Source: Asaia bogorensis
GTDB lineage: Bacteria > Pseudomonadota > Alphaproteobacteria > Acetobacterales > Acetobacteraceae
DNA: 32,602 nucleotides
Direction of reading: 5' to 3'
NCBI GenBank assembly: GCA_945886995.1
Contig: CAMCZJ010000003.1
Span: 1-32,602, forward strand
Positions 22,534-29,932 of the stretch are shown one piece after another; position 1 is the first letter of the stretch, and every line of letters starts with the position of its first letter. Both the position numbers and the translations under genes were made by a program. Below the pieces are notes generated by a model. That model worked only from the letters and a program-made list of their open reading frames with translations, was not told where the DNA came from and searched no databases.

Positions 22534-23447
22534 CAGAAATAGCCTTCGCGCTTTTTGCGTTCCATGGAAGCTTCACTATCGTGATCAATCAGCCTTCCTT
22601 CGCGTTCGCTGCGGCGTGCCGCGCGCATTTCCGCGATGATATCCGGCAGGGTCGTGGCCGTGCTTTCGATGGCGCCAGAAAGCGGGTAGCAACCCAGGGT
22701 ACGGAACCGCACCAATTTGGTTTCTGGTGCCTCACCTGTTTCCAGCGGCAAGCGTTCATCATCCACCATGATCCAACCGCCCGACCTTCGCACCATGGGG
22801 CGCGATGCAGCAAAGTAGAGCGGCACAACGGGGATGCTTTCTGCCGCGATGTAATCCCACACATCATATTCGGTCCAGTTGGAAAGCGGGAAAATCCGCA
22901 TGCTCTCCCCTTGATGGATGCGTGTATTGAACAAGGACCATAATTCAGGCCGTTGCGCACGCGGGTCCCAGACATGACCCGGACCGCGAAAGGAAAAAAC
23001 CCGTTCCTTGGCGCGCGATTTTTCTTCATCACGCCGCGCACCGCCGAAGGCAGCGTCAAAGCCGTATTGATCAAGCGCCTGACGCAAGGCTTCGGTCTTC
23101 ATCACCTGTGTGTGCAAAGCGGAACCAGAAGTGATGGGGTTGATACCGCGCGCCAAGCCTTCGGCGTTGGTATGCACCAGTAATTCCAGCCCAAGGCGCT
23201 GCACAGTCGCATCCCTGAAGCTGATCATTTCCCGGAACTTCCAGGTGGTATCAATATGCAGCAAGGGGAAAGGCAGCTTGCCTGGGTAGAATGCCTTCAG
23301 CGCCAGATGCAGCAACACGCTGCTATCCTTGCCAATGGAATAGAGCAGTACTGGGCGGCGGAACGCGCAAGCACCTTCGCGCAGAATGCCAATCGCTTCG
23401 GCTTCAAGGCGCGCGAGATGGGGTGTCAGGCGTTGCAGGCCGGCCAT
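22533..23447 (-). CDS. cysD: Sulfate adenylyltransferase subunit 2 (CysD)
   Basis: A 304-residue PP-loop ATP pyrophosphatase that forms APS together with CysN. The PP-loop is SIGKDSSVLLHLALKAF (near residues 37-53). Other landmarks: PFPLLHIDTTWKFREMI, AFGGARRDEEKSRAKERVFSFR, RIFPLSNWTEYDVWDYI and LGCYPLSGAIES. The end MERKKREGYF is the standard family terminus, and the length is as expected. The start ATG overlaps the TAA of the SDR gene upstream by 1 nt and the TGA overlaps the cysNC ATG by 1 nt, so all three are tightly coupled. Confidence 0.97.
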   Translation of the reverse strand: MAGLQRLTPHLARLEAEAIGILREGACAFRRPVLLYSIGKDSSVLLHLALKAFYPGKLPFPLLHIDTTWKFREMISFRDATVQRLGLELLVHTNAEGLARGINPITSGSALHTQVMKTEALRQALDQYGFDAAFGGARRDEEKSRAKERVFSFRGPGHVWDPRAQRPELWSLFNTRIHQGESMRIFPLSNWTEYDVWDYIAAESIPVVPLYFAASRPMVRRSGGWIMVDDERLPLETGEAPETKLVRFRTLGCYPLSGAIESTATTLPDIIAEMRAARRSEREGRLIDHDSEASMERKKREGYF

Positions 23448-24196
23448 TACTTCGCCAGCCAGCCGCCATCTACCGGCAGCGCAATGCCCGTCGTGAAACT
23501 AGCGTTATCGCTTGCCAGATAAAGCACGCCATCGGCTACTTCCTCTGGCCTACCGAAACGTCCCATGGCGTGGCGCGCGCGGGATGTGGCGCGTGCCGCT
23601 TCCGGATCCGCGCGGCGGCCCATGCTGCGCGCAAGCAAGGGTGTATCAATCGCGCCCGGCACAATCGCATTCACGCGAATGCCATCCGCCACGAAATCAA
23701 GCGCCAGGACGCGCGTCAGGCTCAAGATCGCGCCCTTTGCGGCAATATAGGCGCTATTGCCGGAACCTCCGGCAATCGCAAGCTGCGAGCCGGTGGTGAT
23801 GATCGCCCCACCGCCTTGGCGCTTCATGGCAGGAATGACGGCGCGTGCCCAAAGCCAGGTGCCACCGACATGTACGCGAAACACCGCATCCCAATCCTCA
23901 GGCTTGGTGTCCAGCACCGTGCCGCCTACTGAAAACCCGGCTGCTGCGAACAGGATATCAATGCGCCCATAATGCTTGAGTATGGCCGCCACATCTTCAT
24001 CTGCCGAACCAGGTGCACCAACATCGGAAACACGGGTCAGCGCGCCACCGATAAGCTTCGCGGTTTCCTCAACCGCCGCCGCATCGCGGTCCACGAGGGC
24101 GAGCTTCGCACCTTCTTGTGCGAATAACACGGCGGTCGCGCGACCAATGCCGGAACCGGCGCCGGTGATGACTGCAATCTTATCCTTTAATCGCAT
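23447..24196 (-). CDS. SDR-family oxidoreductase in the sulfate-activation operon
   Basis: A 249-residue classical SDR. The cofactor loop is TGAGSGIG and LVDRD favours NAD(H). The active site has Ser in TTGSQLAI, Tyr150 and Lys154 (YIAAK). The usual NNAG motif reads FAAAG here, so the Asn of the catalytic tetrad region is replaced. The C-terminal half (ALDFVADGIRVNAIVPGAIDTPL, ITGxxLPVDGG-like TTGIALPVDGGWLAK) is standard. The ATG at 24196 has a strong GAGGAGG upstream; the frame extends further but into the next gene. It is joined to cysD by a 1-nt overlap and follows the ketopantoate-reductase-like gene by 22 nt. Substrate unknown; relatives oxidise polyols, hydroxyacids or 3-oxoacyl groups. 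Confidence 0.9.
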   Translation of the reverse strand: MRLKDKIAVITGAGSGIGRATAVLFAQEGAKLALVDRDAAAVEETAKLIGGALTRVSDVGAPGSADEDVAAILKHYGRIDILFAAAGFSVGGTVLDTKPEDWDAVFRVHVGGTWLWARAVIPAMKRQGGGAIITTGSQLAIAGGSGNSAYIAAKGAILSLTRVLALDFVADGIRVNAIVPGAIDTPLLARSMGRRADPEAARATSRARHAMGRFGRPEEVADGVLYLASDNASFTTGIALPVDGGWLAK

Positions 24197-24218
24197 GGAA
24201 GCCTCCTCGATGGGATTT

Positions 24219-25157
24219 TCACTTCGGTAAGCGCTTGGCATCGCGCCGTTGTTCGAATGCCTTGGCATGCAGGAAGGCCGCTTCATGCAGGCTGCTTGGC
24301 AACCCGTGGCGCCGCGCGGCTTCCAATAGAAAGCCCAGAATGTGATCGGCTTCGATCCGCCCGCCGGCTTCCAGATCACGCAGCATGGAGGCTGTATAGG
24401 CGCTGGCGCTATCAGCGAAGACACTACGATATTGCGACATGAAAGCCGCACTCACGGGGAAGCCCTCTGCAGCCGCGATGGCGGCATTGGCTTCCAGAAC
24501 GCCATGCATAAAGGCAATACCGCCCGGCGCGCGGGCGATCTCACCAACATTGGCGCGCATCAGCACGGTGCAAACGGCGCTGGTGCCAAGATGTACAATC
24601 TTTTCCCACATCTGCGCCATGATATCGGGCACTGCGGTGGCGACCATGCCGGGGGCTGCACCACATGCAGCCGCGATGCGTTCAACCCGCTCATTCATGC
24701 CGCCGGCAATTTCGCCAAAGGTGAGCCAGCGCCAATCATTCAAATGGCGGATCGTACCATCCGGCCCAAGGCTCGCTTGAATTTTCGCAAGCCCGCCCAG
24801 GATATTCTCGGCGCCGAAGCTGCGTTGCAGCGTTTCGATATGGCCAATGCCATTCAGTACCGGCAGGATGGCGGTGCGCGCATCTATCGCCGGGCGGATC
24901 GTTTCCATCGCCGCGGCCAGATCATAGGCTTTGCACGTCAGCAGCAGCAGGTCCCAGCCCGGCTGCACCGCTTCTGGCGATACGGTCCTGACTTGGGCTT
25001 GATAATCGCCCAGCGGGCTTGCGATGCGCAGCCCATCGCGTGCCAATTGCGCCGCACGGCCTGGGCGGACCAGGAAGCAGGGATCTAGCCCCGCTTGATG
25101 AAAGCGCCCGCCGAAATAACCCCCCAGCGCGCCGGCGCCCAAAATCAGAATACGCAT
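24219..25157 (-). CDS. Ketopantoate reductase-like (PanE/ApbA family) oxidoreductase
   Basis: A 312-residue NAD(P)-binding protein of the ketopantoate reductase family. The N-terminal Rossmann motif is ILGAGALGGYFGGR, followed by DLLLLTCKAYDL and PVLNGIGH. The C-terminal helical domain carries the expected catalytic Lys in QMWEKIVHLGTSAVCTVL, but the Asn usually four residues later (as in KLAVN of E. coli PanE) is not present. That leaves a true pantoate role doubtful, and a related 2-keto or hydroxy acid may be the substrate. The ATG at 25157 begins the Rossmann strand; the upstream extension overlaps the divergent adaptor gene. It is the first gene of the operon leading to an SDR, cysD and cysNC. 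Confidence 0.85.
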   Translation of the reverse strand: MRILILGAGALGGYFGGRFHQAGLDPCFLVRPGRAAQLARDGLRIASPLGDYQAQVRTVSPEAVQPGWDLLLLTCKAYDLAAAMETIRPAIDARTAILPVLNGIGHIETLQRSFGAENILGGLAKIQASLGPDGTIRHLNDWRWLTFGEIAGGMNERVERIAAACGAAPGMVATAVPDIMAQMWEKIVHLGTSAVCTVLMRANVGEIARAPGGIAFMHGVLEANAAIAAAEGFPVSAAFMSQYRSVFADSASAYTASMLRDLEAGGRIEADHILGFLLEAARRHGLPSSLHEAAFLHAKAFEQRRDAKRLPK

Positions 25158-25273
25158 TGCGACCCCATGTGACAGTACCGGGATCAGGCTAGCGTAAACG
25201 CGGCGGGCTGCGAATGGCATCGCCCGGTTACAGGCCGATAAGTTTCGGGACATGCGCGTAGCGAAATCCCTGC

Positions 25274-25279
25274 TATGCT
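25274..25279 (+). promoter_or_regulatory. Candidate extended -10 placed for leaderless adaptor mRNA
   Basis: TGCTATGCT is an extended -10-like sequence (hexamer TATGCT) that ends 6 nt before the ATG at 25286, so transcription would begin at or near the start codon. The intervening bases GCCCCC contain no ribosome-binding site. No good -35 box is seen. Inference from spacing only. Confidence 0.35.
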
Positions 25280-25285
25280 GCCCCC

Positions 25286-26896
25286 ATGCGGAGTTGGCTG
25301 ATTGCCCTGGTCCTGTTGCTTGGTGCTGGCACTGCCTGGTGGGGTGCTGGCATGCCGCGCCCTGGCTTTCTGGAAGCAGATAGCCATGCGGGCGCCCCAC
25401 GCCTTAGAACCGCGGCGCTTGACCGCGGGTCCATCACTGCCGTGGTGGCGGCCACGGGCACCGTTAACCCCGTAACCCTGGTGCAAGTGGGCAGCCAGCT
25501 TTCTGGCCAAATTCGCGCCTTGCTGGCGGATTTCAATTCGAAGGTCACGGCAGACCAACCCATCGCGCAATTGGATACGGCGACGCTTGAAGCCCGCCGC
25601 GCAGCGGCTGAGGCCGATGTCCATGCCGCCGCCGCGCAAATCGCCGTGACGCGTGCCCAAGCTGAACGCGCTGTCGCTGACCACGCGCAATCCAGGGCGC
25701 AGATTGAAGCGGTGCGCGCCGCGCTTTTGGGCGCCGAGGCCAGTCTGCGCGATGCCGAGGTAGAAGCCGCCCGCACCGCAGAACTGCGTGCCCGCGGCGT
25801 TGGCACGGAACGCGAAGCCTTGCGCGCCGGCTTCACGGCAGACAGGCTACGCGCCGCCGTTGCACAGGCCCAGGCTGATATCGCGCGCGCCGATGCCGGG
25901 CTTTTGGCGGCTGGTGCCGCCGCCCGCACCGCTGACGCGCAGGTTGAAGCGGCCATTGCGGCGCGAGAACAAAAGGTCGCGCAGCTTCGCCAGGTGGAAG
26001 TGGACCTTCGCAACGCCACGATCAAATCGCCGATTGATGGTGTGGTGGTATCGCGCAATATTGATGTCGGCCAAACCGTCGCCGCTTCCTTCCAATCGCC
26101 TATCCTGTTCCAGATCGCGGCCAGCCTGGATGAGATGGAAGTGCATTCGACCGTGGATGAAGCCGATATCGGGCGCGTGCGCGCGGGCCAGGATGTGACC
26201 TTCACGGTGGCGTCCTATCCCAATGAAACGCTGCGCGGGCGCGTCAAGGAAATCCGTCTGGCTGCGACCACGGTGCAGAATGTGGTGACCTATACCGTGG
26301 TGGTGAATACGCCCAATGCTTCTGGCCGGTTGCTGCCGGGCATGACGGCAACTTTGCGTATCATCACCGATATCCGCAATGATGCGCTGCGTGTGCCCAA
26401 TGCAGCGCTGCGCTGGCGCCCGGCGGGTAGTACCGGCACTTCAGGCGGCGCCACGCAAGCACAAGCCGGCGGTCAGCAAATGGATCAGGCGCTAGCGCAG
26501 CTCACGGATTTGACTGAAGCGCAGCGCAATGAAATCGAAGCAGCACGCGCGGAAATGCGTGCGCGCATGGCAGCACTCCCGCAGGACCCCGATGCGCGGC
26601 GCCAACAGGCGCAAGCGGGGCGCCAGCGCCTGATTGCGCGCTTGAATGCGGTGCTGACCCCGGATCAGCGCGCGCGCCTTGCCGCACTTCGCGGTAATGC
26701 CGCAACCGGCCAGGCAGGTACGGTTTGGGTGCAGGAAGGCGATGCGCCACCACGCGCCGTGCAACTACGTATTGGCCTTTCAGATGGCAGCGTCACGGAA
26801 ATCATCAGCGGCGATATTGCCGAAGCTGCCGCCGTGATCATCGGCCAGGAACGCGCTGGCGCCGCCGCGGCTTCCGGCGCAAGGCGGCTTTTCTGA
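25286..26896 (+). CDS. MacA-like periplasmic adaptor with an LTxxQ (Spy/CpxP-like) insert
   Basis: A 536-residue membrane-fusion protein, long for MacA (371 in E. coli). Order: N-terminal membrane anchor (1-22), first half of the lipoyl domain (VVAATGTVNPVTLVQVGSQLSGQI), and a long Ala/Arg-rich coiled-coil hairpin (about 95-235). Then come the second lipoyl half (ATIKSPIDGVVVSRNIDVGQTV), a beta-barrel (EMEVHSTVDEADIG) and the membrane-proximal domain. The last is split after VPNAALRWRP (about 380) by roughly 100 residues. This insert has a Gly/Gln linker and two LTxxQ motifs (LTEAQ 409-413, LTPDQ 457-461) in charged helix, before GTVWVQEGDAPPRAVQLRIGLSDGSVTEI resumes the domain. It forms an export operon with the next two genes. 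No outer-membrane TolC-type gene is present. Confidence 0.92.
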   Translation: MRSWLIALVLLLGAGTAWWGAGMPRPGFLEADSHAGAPRLRTAALDRGSITAVVAATGTVNPVTLVQVGSQLSGQIRALLADFNSKVTADQPIAQLDTATLEARRAAAEADVHAAAAQIAVTRAQAERAVADHAQSRAQIEAVRAALLGAEASLRDAEVEAARTAELRARGVGTEREALRAGFTADRLRAAVAQAQADIARADAGLLAAGAAARTADAQVEAAIAAREQKVAQLRQVEVDLRNATIKSPIDGVVVSRNIDVGQTVAASFQSPILFQIAASLDEMEVHSTVDEADIGRVRAGQDVTFTVASYPNETLRGRVKEIRLAATTVQNVVTYTVVVNTPNASGRLLPGMTATLRIITDIRNDALRVPNAALRWRPAGSTGTSGGATQAQAGGQQMDQALAQLTDLTEAQRNEIEAARAEMRARMAALPQDPDARRQQAQAGRQRLIARLNAVLTPDQRARLAALRGNAATGQAGTVWVQEGDAPPRAVQLRIGLSDGSVTEIISGDIAEAAAVIIGQERAGAAAASGARRLF

Positions 26897-26900
26897 TGCC

Positions 26901-27641
26901 ATGACGGCTTTGATTGAAACCACCGGCCTTACTAAGCATTACCCGGCGGGAGAGGGCGTGGTGGCCGCGCTGCAGGATGTTACACTTTCCATAACACCCG
27001 GGCGTTTTGTTGCCGCCATGGGGCCATCGGGTTCAGGCAAATCCACCTTCCTCAATCTGATCGGCTGCCTTGATCGGCCCACACGCGGCAGCTACCGCCT
27101 GATGGGCGAAGATGTGGGGGCACTGTCCCATGATCGGCTTGCTGATCTGCGCAGTCGGCGGCTTGGTTTTGTCTTTCAATCCTTCAATCTGCTGCCACGT
27201 GCGGATGCGCTGGCCAATGTGGAATTGCCGCTGATTTATCGCGGCATGCCAAAGCGGCTCAGGCGCGAACGCGCGGCGGCGGCGCTGGCGGCGGTGGGTT
27301 TGGCGGATCGCATGCATCATCGCCCGACACAGCTTTCCGGCGGGCAGCAGCAGCGCGTGGCGATTGCGCGCGCCATTGTCGGTAGCCCTGATCTGATCCT
27401 GGCGGATGAACCCACCGGCGCCTTGGATACGCGCACCGGGCTTTCCATCATGGCGCTGTTCCAGGCGCTTAATCGCGAAGGTGTCGGCATTTTGATGGTG
27501 ACGCATGATCCGGATGTCGCGCGCTTTGCCGAACGCGTGCTGCGCTTCCGTGATGGGCGATTGATTGCGGATGAAACGCAAAGCCCCGCCAATGCCGCCG
27601 CCGCTCTTGCCGCACTGCCTGAGGCGGATGCAGCGGCATGA
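26901..27641 (+). CDS. MacB-type ABC transporter ATP-binding protein (LolD/MacB family)
   Basis: A 246-residue ATPase. Walker A is GPSGSGKST, followed by FLNLIGCLDRPTRGSY. The Q-loop is FVFQSFNLLPRADALANVELPLIYRG, signature LSGGQQQRVAIARAI, Walker B LILADEPTGALDTRTG and switch MVTHDPDVARF. These are hallmarks of the MacB/LolD type 7 ABC class, which drives mechanotransmission in the periplasm and does not move substrate through the membrane domain. It starts 4 nt after the adaptor gene and overlaps the permease by 4 nt (ATGA). In E. coli MacB the ATPase and membrane domain are one chain; here they are separate. Confidence 0.94.
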   Translation: MTALIETTGLTKHYPAGEGVVAALQDVTLSITPGRFVAAMGPSGSGKSTFLNLIGCLDRPTRGSYRLMGEDVGALSHDRLADLRSRRLGFVFQSFNLLPRADALANVELPLIYRGMPKRLRRERAAAALAAVGLADRMHHRPTQLSGGQQQRVAIARAIVGSPDLILADEPTGALDTRTGLSIMALFQALNREGVGILMVTHDPDVARFAERVLRFRDGRLIADETQSPANAAAALAALPEADAAA

Positions 27642-28915
27642 ACGCGCTTCTGCCGCCCATCACTACCGCTGCCAGGCGCGGCATTGATGTGCTGGAAGCA
27701 TTGCGCGGCGCGTTATCGGCGCTTTCGGCTAATCTGCTGCGCTCCATCCTGACGGCGCTTGGCATTTTCATTGGTGTGGCGGCGGTGATTGCGACAGTGG
27801 CCGTGGGCGAAGGCGCGCGGCGGCAGGTGCTGGCGCAGATCCAATCTCTGGGTGCCAATCTGCTGATCGTCTGGGGCGGCAGCGCCACCATGGGTGGCGT
27901 GCGGCTTGGCGCGGGTGGGCGTTCCAACCTCGCTTGGGATGATGCGGTGGCGATTGCGCGCGAGATTCCGGAAGTGCAGGTAGCGGCCGGTTCCATTCGC
28001 CAGACCTTTCAAGTCGTGGCCGGCAATCAGAACTGGTCCACCACCGTGCTTGCGACCGAACCTGATTACTTCATCGCCCATGAATGGGTGGCCGATAGCG
28101 GGCGCTTATTCTCGCCTGAAGAAGCCGCCGGCGGGCGCAAGGTGGTGATCCTGGGCGCGACCGTGGCCGAGATGCTGTTTGCCGAAGAAGACCCTGTGGG
28201 GCGCGAGATTCGCATTCGACAAACGCCTTTTGAGGTGATTGGTGTCATGGCGCGCAAGGGCCAGAATCCCATGGGTCAGGATCAGGATGATACGGTTTTC
28301 GTGCCCTATTGGACCGCGCGACGCAGCGTAATGGGCGCATCGCGCGCTAATGCGCGTCAGGTGGGTGTGATTTCCGTCAAAGTCCACGAAAGTGAGAATA
28401 TGGCCGCGGCAGAGGAAGCCATCCGCGCCCTGATGCGCCAACGCCATCGCGTGGCCGCCAATGAACCGGATAGCGTTTCCATCCGCAACCTCTCCGATAT
28501 CCAGGCCACGCGCGATGCTTCGGCGCGTACTCTTTCGACCCTGCTCGCCTCTGTCGCCGCAGTATCGCTGCTGGTAGGTGGTATTGGCGTGATGAACATC
28601 ATGCTGGTGAGTGTGACTGAACGCACGCGCGAAATTGGCCTTAGGCTCGCGATCGGTGCACGGCGACGAGATGTGCTGGCGCAATTCCTGTTAGAAGCGG
28701 TGATGCTGGCGCTATTGGGTGGTGCTGCCGGGGTGCTGGCGGGAATCGCGCTATCGCATATTCTGGCTGATGTGGCGGGCTGGCCGGTGCTGGTCAGGGC
28801 CGATGCGGTCCTGATTGCGGTTGGTGTTTCGGCGCTGACTGGCCTGTTCTTTGGCTTCTGGCCGGCACGTCGTGCGGCGCATTTGGACCCGATAACGGCG
28901 CTCAGGCACGAATAA
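27638..28915 (+). CDS. MacB-type ABC transporter permease
   Basis: A 425-residue permease with the type 7 ABC layout: one N-terminal membrane helix (SILTALGIFIGVAAVIATVAVGEGARRQVLAQI), a large periplasmic region of about 220 residues, and three C-terminal helices. These start at LLASVAAVSLLVGGIGVMNIMLVSVTERTREIGLRLAIGARRRDVLAQFLLEAVMLALLGG and end near GLFFGFWPARRAAHLDPITALRHE. The FtsX-like core and the coupling segment TERTREIGLRLAIGA are very well conserved. It dimerises and, with the adaptor and ATPase, expels a peptide, lipid, siderophore or drug through an outer-membrane channel encoded elsewhere. Confidence 0.94.
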   Translation: MNALLPPITTAARRGIDVLEALRGALSALSANLLRSILTALGIFIGVAAVIATVAVGEGARRQVLAQIQSLGANLLIVWGGSATMGGVRLGAGGRSNLAWDDAVAIAREIPEVQVAAGSIRQTFQVVAGNQNWSTTVLATEPDYFIAHEWVADSGRLFSPEEAAGGRKVVILGATVAEMLFAEEDPVGREIRIRQTPFEVIGVMARKGQNPMGQDQDDTVFVPYWTARRSVMGASRANARQVGVISVKVHESENMAAAEEAIRALMRQRHRVAANEPDSVSIRNLSDIQATRDASARTLSTLLASVAAVSLLVGGIGVMNIMLVSVTERTREIGLRLAIGARRRDVLAQFLLEAVMLALLGGAAGVLAGIALSHILADVAGWPVLVRADAVLIAVGVSALTGLFFGFWPARRAAHLDPITALRHE

Positions 28916-28977
28916 CCCCCTTCCGTTCCGGCCCGGCGCGCGGCAGGATCAGGCAGAAGCCAAACAAGGGGAAAGCC

Positions 28978-29904
28978 ATGACCAAGGTCATCATTACCTG
29001 CGCCGTCACCGGTGCCATCCACACGCCCTCCATGTCGGAATACCTGCCGATCACACCGAAGGAGATTGCGGAACAATCCATCGCGGCGGCGGAGGCGGGG
29101 GCTTCCATCATCCATCTGCATGCGCGCGACCCGCAAAATGGCCAGCCCACGCCGGACCCCAAGGTCTTCATGCAGTTTCTACCCGTCATCAAACAATCCA
29201 CCGATGCGGTGATCAATATCACCACGGGCGGCGGGCTTGGCATGACTTTGGATGAAAGATTGGCAGCGCCTTTGCTGGCGAAGCCCGAAATGTGCAGCCT
29301 GAATATGGGTTCGATGAATTTCAACATCGCGCCATCGGCAGCGCGCGTGAAGAAGTTCAAGTATGATTGGGAAAAGCCTTACCTGGAAGGCACCACCAAT
29401 TACATCTTCCGCAATACCTTCCAGGATATCGAACAAGTTGTGGAACGACTCGGCAAGGAGCATGGCACGCGCTTTGAATTCGAATGTTACGATGTTGGGC
29501 ATTTGTACAATCTGGCGCATATGCTGGACCGCAAGATTGTCGAAGCACCGCTGTTTACCCAGACCATTTTCGGCATTCTGGGCGGCATTGGGGCCGAGCC
29601 GCGTAATTTGATGTTCATGAAGGAAACGGCGGATCGGTTATTCGGCAAGGATTACGTTTGGTCCGTGCTGGCAGCAGGGCGCAACCAAATGCCCTTCACC
29701 ACCATGGCCGGCATGATGGGCGGCAATGTGCGCGTTGGGCTGGAAGATAGCCTCTGGCTCGGTAAGGGCGTGCCGGCGAAATCCAACGCCGAACAGGTCG
29801 CGAAAATCCGCCGCATTCTGGAAGAACTCAGCCTGGAAATCGCAACACCCGCGGAAGCGCGAGAGATGCTGAAGCTCAAGGGCGGTGATCTGGTCGGTTT
29901 CTGA
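28978..29904 (+). CDS. BKACE (DUF849) beta-keto acid cleavage enzyme
   Basis: A 308-residue TIM-barrel zinc enzyme. The zinc ligands His46 and His48 lie in HLHARDPQNGQPTPD, and a conserved Glu (E256) is in VRVGLEDSLWLGKG. Other landmarks are VIITCAVTGAIHTPS at the N-terminus and INITTGGG. Family enzymes such as Kce join a beta-keto acid and acetyl-CoA to give acetoacetate and a new CoA ester; over a dozen beta-keto acids are known substrates, so this one's substrate is open. The ATG follows AAGGGGAAAGCC. It is the first gene of a catabolic-looking operon with a ThDP enzyme, a phosphodiesterase and an enolase-superfamily protein. It sits 62 nt after the MacB-type permease. Confidence 0.93.
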   Translation: MTKVIITCAVTGAIHTPSMSEYLPITPKEIAEQSIAAAEAGASIIHLHARDPQNGQPTPDPKVFMQFLPVIKQSTDAVINITTGGGLGMTLDERLAAPLLAKPEMCSLNMGSMNFNIAPSAARVKKFKYDWEKPYLEGTTNYIFRNTFQDIEQVVERLGKEHGTRFEFECYDVGHLYNLAHMLDRKIVEAPLFTQTIFGILGGIGAEPRNLMFMKETADRLFGKDYVWSVLAAGRNQMPFTTMAGMMGGNVRVGLEDSLWLGKGVPAKSNAEQVAKIRRILEELSLEIATPAEAREMLKLKGGDLVGF

Positions 29905-29932
29905 AGTACAAAAAAAATAGGGAGGCCGCGCC
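29905..29932 (+). promoter_or_regulatory. A-tract and strong ribosome-binding site before the ThDP enzyme
   Basis: A run of eight A (within ACAAAAAAAATAG) followed by GGGAGG lies 7-8 nt before the ATG at 29933. This gives strong initiation for the ThDP enzyme. The A-run stands out in this GC-rich window. Confidence 0.5.

Noticed and set aside
23447..24451. Longer SDR start at 24451
   Set aside because: The extension overlaps the end of the PanE-like gene and has no ribosome-binding site; ATG 24196 is preceded by GAGGAGG.
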